DNA of 8,387 nt from Thermoplasmata archaeon. GTDB lineage: Archaea > Thermoplasmatota > Thermoplasmata > Lutacidiplasmatales > UBA184. Positions 1-6,000 of the stretch are shown here, in pieces; within the stretch, counting starts at the first letter, position 1, and each line of letters opens with the position of its first letter. The notes under the pieces are model-generated. The model was not told where the DNA came from. It saw only the letters and a list, made by a program, of their open reading frames with translations, and did not search any database. Made by a program: the position numbers and the translations under genes. The stretch covers positions 1-8,387 of the forward strand of contig JASIDM010000124.1 in NCBI GenBank assembly GCA_030044695.1. Reading direction: 5' to 3'.

Positions 1-108
1 GATCCCGCCCGTCACGGTGTCGACCACGAAGTTGTCGATCATCCCAAGGATCTGGCCGTCCCCGGTCATCACGGTCTTTCCCCGAAGCTCGGTGAGGAAC
101 TTGCGCAT
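1..108 (-). CDS. PRC-barrel domain protein, N-terminal fragment (cut by the window edge)
   Basis: Thirty-six codons are visible from an ATG at 106-108, and the frame stays open to the left edge. The peptide starts MRKFLTELRGK and continues with a V-x-T-x-DGQILG-x-I-x-N-x-V-V-D-x-x-TG pattern. This is the classic opening of small archaeal PRC-barrel proteins, in which a short beta-barrel of about 80 residues mediates protein-protein contacts. The family is best known from the photosynthetic reaction centre H subunit and the ribosome-maturation factor RimM. Stand-alone archaeal members include the CdpB-type division proteins of haloarchaea, but only the first half of the barrel is visible, so a division role is speculative. 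The start is supported by a TATA-like box about 37 bp upstream. No Shine-Dalgarno site is visible, which fits a short or absent leader. Confidence 0.72.
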   Translation of the reverse strand, partial: MRKFLTELRGKTVMTGDGQILGMIDNFVVDTVTGGI

Positions 109-124
109 CGCTCGGCCCCGAGCG
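109..124. other. Inverted repeat between TATA box and start codon of the PRC-barrel gene
   Basis: CGCTCGG and CCGAGCG are perfectly complementary 7-mers separated by two bases. They lie directly before the ATG, where the transcription start of the PRC-barrel gene is expected. This could be an operator or a 5' hairpin limiting translation. In sequence this GC-rich it could also be chance. Confidence 0.3.
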
Positions 125-141
125 GCAAGGGCGGGGCTGCG

Positions 142-153
142 TATTTAATCGTT
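142..153 (-). promoter_or_regulatory. Archaeal promoter (BRE + TATA) for the PRC-barrel gene
   Basis: Read on the minus strand, AACG (150-153) precedes TTAAATA (142-148) inside otherwise very GC-rich DNA. The box is centred about 37 bp before the ATG at 108. With initiation usually about 25 bp downstream of the box centre, this predicts a leader of roughly 10 nt. The same AACG-then-TTA-rich arrangement occurs before the eL18 gene. Confidence 0.62.
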
Positions 154-235
154 GGCGGCAACAGGAACCGGCGACCGCTCCGGCGGCGCGGACGGCCGGC
201 CACGTCGGCCCCGGACCTGCGTTGGACCCCACCGG

Positions 236-259
236 GGGCCGACCGAGAGAGATCGGCCC
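236..259 (-). terminator. Possible terminator hairpin after the 213-aa exported protein gene
   Basis: GGGCCGA (236-242) and TCGGCCC (253-259) form a perfect 7-bp stem with a 10-base loop. In the minus-strand transcript the loop is pyrimidine-rich. It begins about 35 bases after the TAG stop of the upstream gene. A U-tract, the usual archaeal termination signal, is absent, so this may stabilise an mRNA 3' end rather than terminate. Confidence 0.3.
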
Positions 260-293
260 GAGAGGAGGCGCTTCTCGCCGGTCGTCCCGGGTC

Positions 294-935
294 CTAGCTG
301 TCGGAGGTCGGGATGAGATTCCAGCCGCCGGGCAGCTGACCGGACGGTGCGAGCTGCTCCGAGATCAGGACCTGCAGGTTCGTGATCTCCTGCGGGACCT
401 CGGCCGTGCCGAAGTCGATCGAGATCGTGACGAAACTGCCGCCGACCGTCCCGGCGGAGGTGTTGACCCCGAGCAGGAACGACGCCGCGTGCTGGACGGT
501 CGTCACGACGTCCTTGGACTCCCCCGAGATGCCCGCGCCGATCTGGTAGATGGCGAAGACGAGGAACGTGTCGACCGCGGCCTCGAGGGTGCCCGAGGTG
601 GGGATGGTGAAGTTCTCGGTGAAATCGTAGGGCTGGCACTCGCCGGTCAGCGCCACCGTGAACGTCTGGTTCGCCGGGGCCGTGGAGGCATTGCCGTACA
701 GGGTGCCGTTGTTGGCGCAGCTTCCGCTCGGATTGAACCCGGGGGCGAGGGTGACCGACGTGCCGATCTCGAAGTTCTGCACCGGACCCTCGGTACCGGT
801 GATCACGTTCGACGACTGCGTCACCGAGGCATGGACGGTGAGCACGCTGCCCAGCGCGTACCCTCCCAGCAGGGCGACCGTCGCGACGGCCGCGACGACC
901 GTGATGAGCTTCCACGGTAGGCGGGCGTCCGACAT
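294..935 (-). CDS. Exported or membrane-anchored protein of unknown function (213 aa)
   Basis: I do not recognise this family. Residues 8-32 form a hydrophobic segment (ITVVAAVATVALLGGYALG region) after a short MSDARLPWK head. This acts either as a signal peptide, with a possible cut after VHA at residue 36, or as an uncleaved N-terminal anchor. The rest is predicted to lie outside the cell. It is rich in Thr, Ser, Asn, Gly and Val, has five N-glycosylation sequons (around residues 76, 82, 89, 108 and 158), and has just two cysteines (C73, C100) that could form a disulfide. Lys and Arg are scarce, which suits an acidic or neutral secreted domain. The ATG at 933-935 is chosen because a TATA-like box lies about 28 bp upstream, implying a leaderless mRNA. 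The gene follows the 71-aa membrane protein gene on the same strand, 72 bp away. The GC-rich third positions and the coherent secretory composition support real coding over the overlapping Arg-rich frames. Confidence 0.8.
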   Translation of the reverse strand: MSDARLPWKLITVVAAVATVALLGGYALGSVLTVHASVTQSSNVITGTEGPVQNFEIGTSVTLAPGFNPSGSCANNGTLYGNASTAPANQTFTVALTGECQPYDFTENFTIPTSGTLEAAVDTFLVFAIYQIGAGISGESKDVVTTVQHAASFLLGVNTSAGTVGGSFVTISIDFGTAEVPQEITNLQVLISEQLAPSGQLPGGWNLIPTSDS

Positions 936-959
936 GGTCCCGGCCCGAGCTCTAGGGCC

Positions 960-965
960 GATAAG
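960..965 (-). promoter_or_regulatory. TATA-like element for the 213-aa protein gene
   Basis: On the minus strand CTTATC interrupts GC-rich sequence and is centred about 28 bp before the ATG at 935. That is the spacing expected for a leaderless archaeal transcript. It is weaker than the boxes before the eL18 and PRC-barrel genes. Read-through from the 71-aa gene is an alternative. Confidence 0.4.
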
Positions 966-1007
966 AGACCTGCGGGCGTGGCCGCGGGGTCGTCGCAGGT
1001 CGTTCGG

Positions 1008-1223
1008 TCAGCACTCGGCGGCGGCCGAGATCGGGTAGCCGGTCGGGCTCAGGAGCACCCGTCCGCCGCCTCGCTTGCGTTCCTGGCCGAGGTACCAGCG
1101 ACAGACCAGGGCGAAGACGACGACGAGCGTGAACACGAGGGCCCCGACGAAGACAAGGTGGATCGAGCGCCAGACGACGTCCTCCCAGCCCCACGATGAC
1201 CTGCGATCGAACACGGTCGGCAC
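1008..1223 (-). CDS. Small single-span membrane protein of unknown function (71 aa)
   Basis: The product has a polar, tryptophan-containing head (residues 1-20). One strong transmembrane helix follows at about residues 21-42 (LVFVGALVFTLVVVFALV region). The tail, QERKRGGGR, is basic and would be held on the cytoplasmic side by the positive-inside rule. One cysteine lies at the helix end (C41) and another is the very last residue (C71). No family is recognised. The start is GTG at 1221-1223; a second in-frame GTG three codons later (1212-1214) is possible. A TTTAAG box lies about 42 bp upstream, and the gene is divergent from the eL18 operon. Codon third positions are almost all G or C, as in its neighbours. 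It is probably real, but short ORFs in GC-rich DNA carry some risk of being spurious. Confidence 0.6.
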   Translation of the reverse strand: MPTVFDRRSSWGWEDVVWRSIHLVFVGALVFTLVVVFALVCRWYLGQERKRGGGRVLLSPTGYPISAAAEC

Positions 1224-1260
1224 CGTCCCCGCGACCCCGGAGCGGCGCAGGCGGACGCCC

Positions 1261-1268
1261 CCTTAAAG
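1261..1268 (-). promoter_or_regulatory. TATA-like element for the 71-aa membrane protein gene
   Basis: CTTTAAGG on the minus strand is the only AT-rich patch upstream of the 71-aa gene. It is centred about 42 bp before the GTG, so the leader would be about 15-17 nt. It sits back to back with the eL18 promoter about 105 bp away. Confidence 0.45.
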
Positions 1269-1286
1269 TCCCCGGGGGTGGGGAGA

Positions 1287-1307
1287 ACGACCGGTCCTCA
1301 CGGTCGT
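1287..1307. promoter_or_regulatory. Inverted repeat between divergent promoters (candidate operator)
   Basis: ACGACCG (1287-1293) and CGGTCGT (1301-1307) are a perfect 7-bp inverted repeat with a 7-base spacer. A further direct CGGTCG copy lies at 1318-1323. The repeat lies between the TATA boxes of the divergent 71-aa and eL18 genes, closer to the former, a typical place for a dimeric regulator to bind. CGGTCG-like words are common in DNA of this composition, so the evidence is only suggestive. Confidence 0.28.
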
Positions 1308-1361
1308 CGCGCGGAGACGGTCGACGGCTCGTCCGCCCCGCCGGCGGAGCGTCGGCCCGGC

Positions 1362-1373
1362 AAACGCTTATAT
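1362..1373 (+). promoter_or_regulatory. Archaeal promoter (BRE + TATA) for the eL18-uL13-uS9-Rpo10 operon
   Basis: AAACG (1362-1366), resembling a BRE, is followed by TTATAT (1368-1373), the clearest AT-rich block in the divergent intergenic region. It is centred about 31 bp before the eL18 ATG at 1402. This predicts a leader of only a few bases. No Shine-Dalgarno site precedes that ATG, consistent with near-leaderless translation of the first operon gene. Confidence 0.72.
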
Positions 1374-1401
1374 CACGAACCGCGGTCGAGCCGACCCTTC
1401 T

Positions 1402-1767
1402 ATGGCGGTTCGCCGACGCAAGGAGAACCCGGAGCTCGTCCGCACCGTCGTCGAGCTGCGGAAGGCGGCCAAGGCGCACGCGGCCCCCGTCTGGAGGTCG
1501 GTCGCCGACCGCCTCGAGCGCCCCCGCCATCAGGTGCTGCCGCTGAACGTCGGCCAGCTGGAGCGCGTCGCCGAGGCCGGCGAGACCGTCGCGATCGCGG
1601 GCAAGCTCCTCGGGGAGGGGCGGCTCGCCAAGCAGCTCACCGTCGGGGCGTTCGGCTTCACCGAGGGTGCCCGCGGCAAGATCGTGGCGGCCGGTGGCGC
1701 GGCGCTCACCCTACGGGACCTGATCCGTTCCCATCCGGACGGCACGGGGGTGCGCCTCCTTGCCTGA
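1402..1767 (+). CDS. rpl18e: Large-subunit ribosomal protein eL18 (L18e family)
   Basis: This 121-residue product is a structural protein of the 50S subunit, found in archaea and eukaryotes and related in fold to uL15. Family hallmarks are visible in order. NPEL and a helix with LRKAAKAHAAPVW lie at residues 9-31. RPR at about 40-42 is followed by the LNVGQLER strand-helix at 48-55. GKLLGEGRL occurs at about 67-75, VGAFGFTEGA at 81-90, and the closing AGG region leads to L-I-x-x-x-P-x-G-x-x-V-R-L at the C-terminus. The length matches archaeal members. The ATG at 1402 directly precedes the conserved basic start AVRRRKENPEL and is correctly placed after the TATA box. It is the first gene of a conserved archaeal operon and overlaps uL13 by 8 bases. 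Confidence 0.96.
   Translation: MAVRRRKENPELVRTVVELRKAAKAHAAPVWRSVADRLERPRHQVLPLNVGQLERVAEAGETVAIAGKLLGEGRLAKQLTVGAFGFTEGARGKIVAAGGAALTLRDLIRSHPDGTGVRLLA
1746..1752 (+). promoter_or_regulatory. Shine-Dalgarno-like site for uL13
   Basis: GGGGGTG, inside the end of the eL18 gene, can pair with the archaeal 16S 3' end (ACCUCC, allowing a G:U pair). It lies 7 bases before the TTG at 1760, which favours that start over the in-frame GTG at 1805. Confidence 0.5.
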
Positions 1768-2212
1768 CGCGGCGCGAACTCCCCCGGCAGCGTCCCCGAC
1801 GGTCGTGGACGCGAGCGGTCTGGTGCTCGGCCGCGCCGCGAGCCGGATCGCCCATCGGCTCCTCGCCGGCGAGACGATCGTGGTCGTCAACGCCGAACAG
1901 GCGGTCGTCACGGGGTCCCGGTCGAACGTGCTCGCGACGTACATCGCGGCGCGGGCGCGCGGCTCGGTGCGCTCGGGCCCCCACTTTCCCCGCTACCCCG
2001 ACCGGATCTTCCGACGGACGGTCCGGGGGATGCTGCCTCACCTGAAGACGCGGGGGAAGACGGCGTTCGGCCGCCTGGAGGTCCACATCGGCGTCCCCGA
2101 GGCCTGGCGGGACGCGCCGCGCACCACGATCGACGAGGCGAAGGCCCGGCCGGCGCTGCGCGCCCCGCTGACGCTCGCGGAGATCACCCGACTTCTCGGA
2201 GCCCACGTGTGA
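1760..2212 (+). CDS. rplM: Large-subunit ribosomal protein uL13 (L13)
   Basis: This 150-residue 50S protein shows the L13 fold markers: V-V-D-A-S-G-L-V-LGR at residues 15-25, V-V-x-V-NAEQAVVTGSR at about 40-54, and the archaeal HFPRYPDRIFRRTVRGMLPH stretch at about 75-93. The family signature region then continues through KTRGKTAFGRLEVHIGVP. It acts early in large-subunit assembly. The start is taken as TTG at 1760, giving an unusual 14-residue Pro/Ala-rich extension before the conserved V-V-D. A Shine-Dalgarno-like site at 1746-1752 supports it. GTG at 1805 is the alternative, but it would begin inside the conserved first strand. The gene overlaps the eL18 stop by 8 bases and shares GTGA with the uS9 start, implying translational coupling. 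Confidence 0.95.
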   Translation: MPDAARTPPAASPTVVDASGLVLGRAASRIAHRLLAGETIVVVNAEQAVVTGSRSNVLATYIAARARGSVRSGPHFPRYPDRIFRRTVRGMLPHLKTRGKTAFGRLEVHIGVPEAWRDAPRTTIDEAKARPALRAPLTLAEITRLLGAHV

Positions 2213-2616
2213 AGGCCCCTCCGATCGTCCTGACCACGGGCAAGCGCAAGGCCGCCATCGCCCGGGCGACGGTGCGCAAGGGCCAGGGGATCCTGCGGTA
2301 CAACGGGGTGCCGCTGGAGCTTGTCGAGCCCGAGATCGTCCGCCAGAAGGTCCAGGAGCCGCTCCTGATGGTCGGCGACCGGGTCCGGGGCGTGAACATC
2401 ACGGTCCGCACGCGCGGCGGTGGGATCATCGGCCAGGCCTCCGCGGCCCGGACCGCGGTCGCCCGCGGCCTCGTCGCCTGGCTGAAGGACGACGCCCTGC
2501 GCGCCTCGTTCCGGCACTACGACCGCACGCTGCTCGTCAACGACCCCCGCCGCAAGCTCCCGAAGCGGCCGGGCGGCCGCGGCGCCCGAGCGCGCCGGCA
2601 GAAGTCGTACCGTTAG
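2209..2616 (+). CDS. rpsI: Small-subunit ribosomal protein uS9 (S9)
   Basis: This 135-residue 30S protein has family motifs in order. The first is TTGKRKAAIARATVRKGQG at about residues 9-27. The middle contains the ITVRTRGGGIIGQASAARTAVARGL signature. The conserved tail RRKLPKRPGGRGARARRQKSYR ends in Arg, the residue that reaches the P-site tRNA in the ribosome. The start is GTG at 2209, overlapping the uL13 stop by four bases (GTGA), a standard sign of coupled translation. Length and tail are those of a normal archaeal uS9, and nothing is missing. Confidence 0.97.
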   Translation: MKAPPIVLTTGKRKAAIARATVRKGQGILRYNGVPLELVEPEIVRQKVQEPLLMVGDRVRGVNITVRTRGGGIIGQASAARTAVARGLVAWLKDDALRASFRHYDRTLLVNDPRRKLPKRPGGRGARARRQKSYR

Positions 2617-2622
2617 GAGGTG
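2616..2622 (+). promoter_or_regulatory. Strong Shine-Dalgarno site deciding the Rpo10 start
   Basis: GGAGGTG is a full match to the archaeal anti-Shine-Dalgarno and begins on the last base of the uS9 stop codon. It lies 7 bases before GTG at 2630 but 13 before ATG at 2636, so it favours the GTG start. Confidence 0.75.
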
Positions 2623-2629
2623 GGCGACC

Positions 2630-2827
2630 GTGACGATGATGGTACCGGTCCGCTGCTTCACCTGCGGGGCCGTGATCGGCCAGTACTGGGACGAGTACCG
2701 CGAGCGCACGATGCGCGGCGAGCCGGCCGGCCAGGTGTTCGATGCGCTCGGCCTCGAGCGGTACTGCTGCCGCCGGATGCTCCTGACCCACGTCGATCTC
2801 CTGGACGAGGTCGGCCCGTACGGCTAG
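2630..2827 (+). CDS. rpoN: DNA-directed RNA polymerase subunit Rpo10 (RpoN / Rpb10 homologue)
   Basis: This 65-residue zinc-binding subunit belongs to the assembly platform of the archaeal RNA polymerase (Rpo3-Rpo11-Rpo10-Rpo12) and is the counterpart of eukaryotic Rpb10. It must not be confused with bacterial sigma-54, which shares the symbol. The zinc ligands are C9 and C12 in PVRCFTCG and the invariant C46-C47 in RYCCRRM. The family tail LTHVDLLDEV is intact. The GTG start at 2630 is preferred because of the Shine-Dalgarno spacing and adds only two or three residues to the usual start. It is the last gene of this operon. In many archaea rpoK and the uS2 gene follow here, but in this window a convergent surface-protein gene follows instead. 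Confidence 0.97.
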   Translation: MTMMVPVRCFTCGAVIGQYWDEYRERTMRGEPAGQVFDALGLERYCCRRMLLTHVDLLDEVGPYG

Positions 2828-2864
2828 ATCCTGACCGCCGGCGGCCGCGGCCCGGACGGGTCCG

Positions 2865-2885
2865 TCGGCCGGGGGGTTTGGCCGA
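2865..2885 (+). terminator. Weak hairpin with G6T3 loop downstream of Rpo10
   Basis: TCGGCC and GGCCGA pair as a 6-bp stem around the loop GGGGGGTTT, starting 38 bases after the Rpo10 stop. A smaller CGGAC/GTCCG hairpin (2853-2864) precedes it. It could form the 3' end of the ribosomal operon mRNA, but there is no clear U-tract. Confidence 0.22.
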
Positions 2886-2971
2886 GACGCTCCCTCTCGG
2901 GCGGACGGCGCTGCGCCTACGGCGACCGGACCGAGCCGCGGCGGAGCGACCGACGGCCCGGCGATGAAGTC

Positions 2972-3006
2972 CGCCGAACCCGGCAGGGGTCCTGCCGGGC
3001 CCGGCG
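2972..3006. terminator. Strong hairpin between convergent genes (candidate bidirectional terminator)
   Basis: CCCGGCAGG (2979-2987) and CCTGCCGGG (2991-2999) form a perfect 9-bp stem with a GGT loop. Beyond a two-base AA/CC mismatch, CGCCG (2972-2976) pairs with CGGCG (3002-3006), extending it to 14 pairs. It lies 16 bases past the stop of the surface-protein gene and about 145 bases past the Rpo10 stop, in the short region where the two transcripts converge. Neither strand carries a following T-run, so intrinsic termination is not proven; RNA 3'-end protection is an alternative. Confidence 0.45.
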
Positions 3007-3022
3007 AAGGGGTTGGGTCCGT

Positions 3023-6000
3023 CTATTCGTCGTCGTCCGCGTCGCGTCCCCGCTCGAGGCCGCTGCGGCCCGAGGACGGCTTGGAGGTTCCAGGACGCCG
3101 GGCGCGCCCGCGGCGGCGGTAGAACAGCACCAGGGCGAGGATGACGACCACGACCCCGGCCGCGATCCCCCCGTACTCGATCAGCTCGGTCGTCGGGTTG
3201 GGGTGCACGGTGATCGGCACCGAGGTGATGCTCACGGTGCTGTTGTTGACGAACTGGTTCGTCGCCGTCGCGTAGGCGTACAGGATGAACGAACCGGACT
3301 TGCTCGGCGTCCAGGTGAAGTAGGCCCGGACCGAGTAGCCGTACTTCAGGGCCGACACGCTACCGTGGCTCAGCTCCGTTGAGTTCACCGTCGCGTTCTT
3401 GCTCGTGTTGGAGTAGCCGTAGTACGTCACCGACCCCGGCGACCCGCCGATGTACTGGCGCGAGCCCGTGCCGCTGGGCGACAGCAGGTAGAACCAGACC
3501 GTGATGTCGTCCGCGACGGCCTTCGTGCCGCCGCCGACCGTGACGTTCACCCACCAGGTGTAGCTGGTACCGGCGTTCACCGTCGAGGGACCGGTGAGAT
3601 TGTTCGCCTCCATCACGGGTCGCAAGGTCGTGTTCTCGGCGACGGTCAGCGCGACCGAGGTGTTCGCCGTGTTGCCGTTCTTGTCCGTCTCGAAGACCCG
3701 GATGTGGTAGACCGTCGTCTCCGGCGGGAGCTTCAAGGTCGGGAAGGAGCCATCGGTGCGGAGCGAGCTGTTCTTCCAGGTGAGGTTCGTGAAGGTCGTC
3801 GTGTTGGTGTTGTTCACCCACCAGACGTACTTCACGATCGATCCGTTGCCGAGGTCCACCGAGAGGTTCGCGTCGAGTCGCACCACGGCGTAGTGGTTCG
3901 GCCCCTCGACGATGCTCCCGCTGGTGATCGGGGCGTTCCCCTGGGTCAGCAGCGTGATCTGGGGGACCGGCGGCTCGGTGTCGTTCACCAGGATGGTGAG
4001 CGTCGTCGTCGACGTCGTGCCGTCGAACGTCCAGACCTGCAGGGTGAGGTTGTAGATCCAGCCCCAGCCCTTCACGCCGGAGGGGAGGACGCCGAACTTC
4101 ACCGTCGAGAGGTTGATGTACACGCCGTGACCGGGGCCGGTGACGTTGTTCGTGGTGTTCGTCCCGAAGGCGAACGTGTAGTTCGAGTAGGGGTTCGCCC
4201 CGGCCGAGGCGGAGTAGTTCTCCGTCTGCGAGAACCCTCGCGCGGTGATCGTGTAGACCGCGCTGGAGAGATTGTTCGGCTTCGGGATCACGCTCCCCGT
4301 CGCGTTGAACTGGAGCACCGTGGACCAGTTGATGTACAGGAAATGCGTGCTCCCGACGGTCTCGTTCGAGCCCTTGCTGGCGTTCGAGACGATCCCGGCC
4401 GTCGGGGAGCTCGAGACCACGGAGACGTTGAACGTCGTCGAGTTCGTCGCGCCGGAGGAGCTGACGATCGCGAGGGTGCCGAAGAAGTAGCTCCCCGTCG
4501 GGCTGTCCCGCGTGTAGGTGTGGTAGACCGACTCGTTGTACGTGCGGTTCACGTCCGGGGTGCCGTCACCGAAGTTCCAGCGGAAGATCGTGCCGTTCTG
4601 GCCGGCGGGGTACACCGAGGGAGAGGCGCTGAACGTCACGTTCTCGCCGACGCCCAGGACGACCGTGTAGTTGTAGTGGGTCGCGTTGGCGACGTTCCGG
4701 CTCGAGAACGTGTAGTTCGTGGAGCTCGCGGCGACGTTCGCCGTGAACGACGCCTGGCGGACGATCGTGAACGACGCCGAGCCGTACGGGGTGGAGCTGT
4801 ACGTCGACTCCAGGGTGAAGTTCGTCCAGTCCCCCTCCGGGCCCTTGCCGACGAGGTTCGTCGACGTCGGGGCCTGGGTGTCGGCGTAGAGCGAGTAGTT
4901 CTTCGGCAGGAAGATCGTGTAGTTGAAGACGTCCGCGCTCGTCGACGGGTGGGCGAACTTGAAGGCGATCACGTAGGAGGAGGCGTTCTTCGTGATCGTG
5001 CCGTTGAGGGCGTAGCTGTCCTGCCAGGCGTAGGTGATCGCGGAGGAGCTGGCGAGGCCGCACGTTCCGGACGTGCATCCGGAGCTGAAGCTCGTGAGCG
5101 CCTGGGCCCCGGTCGGGGCCACGAAGTTGATCCCGCCGATCGTCGCGCCGGCCTGCGACGGCGGGAAGAACGGCCCCTGCGAGCCGATCCAGGTCTGCAG
5201 GGCCGAGTTCTGCGACGCCGGGTACGTCAGCGAGTGGTTGTAGTCCAGGCCCAGCTGGGCCCACAACTGACCGACGCTCCCGTTGGGGAGGCCGGGCACG
5301 ACCGAGTCGTTGCCGAGGCGGGCGCTCGTGTTCACGTACAGCGTCCCCGACCCCGTGGTCGGGCTGACCGTCGCGAAGTTGAGCTGGGTGTCGACGTAGC
5401 CGATCGTCGACGCCGGGGACGGCGTCACCGTCACGCTGCGGACGTACGGCGAGGGCGTGCTGTTCACGGTGAAGGAGTACCACGTCGGTTCGAAGCCGAC
5501 CGGCGCGATCACGACGTCCAGCGTCTGGCTGCCGTGGGTGAAGTTCGCGGGGTACGACGGGAAGGCGTAGTAGCCGCCCGGCGAGGTGACGTCGCTGTAC
5601 AGGTAGTGCGTCGCCGGGTCGTAGAGCGTCGCGTTGCCCGGCGTCGTCACGTAGGCGTGGGTCACCGACGAGTAGATCCGGCCCGAGACGGCGTAGGAGG
5701 TCAGGACCGGGTTCACGTGCGGCGGCCGGGTCGACGAGATCGTCACCGGCGTCGTGTTGGTGTAGAGGCTCGAGCCCGAGGTGTGCGTGACCTGCAGGAC
5801 CCACGAGCCGAACGGCACCGTGATGTTGTAGTAGCCCGTCGCGTTGGAGACGTTGGCGTCCAGGACGAGGCCCGCGTAGTCCGGGGCGAGCAGTTCGACC
5901 GTCGCGCCCGGCACGCTCCCGTTCCCCTGGCGGACGGTCCCGTTCAGGGTGGCGTTGTACGGCAGGACCGAGATGTTGGAGATCAGCTGGGCGTACGTCG

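Noticed and set aside
145..915. A minus-strand frame of 256 codons overlapping the 213-aa exported protein
   Set aside because: The product is Arg/His/Gly-rich with no recognisable pattern. The 294-935 frame has a hydrophobic export segment, sequons and a well-placed promoter.
1278..2045. A 255-codon plus-strand frame across eL18 and uL13
   Set aside because: It overlaps two unambiguous ribosomal protein genes in a different register and is Arg/Pro-rich, typical of a shadow frame.
2828..3022. Possible small RNA gene or hidden small ORF in the convergent gap
   Set aside because: No TATA box, tRNA or snoRNA C/D-box arrangement, or Shine-Dalgarno-led ORF is visible. The hairpins are better explained as 3'-end structures.
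4566..5804. A 412-codon minus-strand frame inside the surface-protein gene
   Set aside because: It is rich in Arg, His, Pro and Leu without domains, and is a frame-shifted reading of the real gene.
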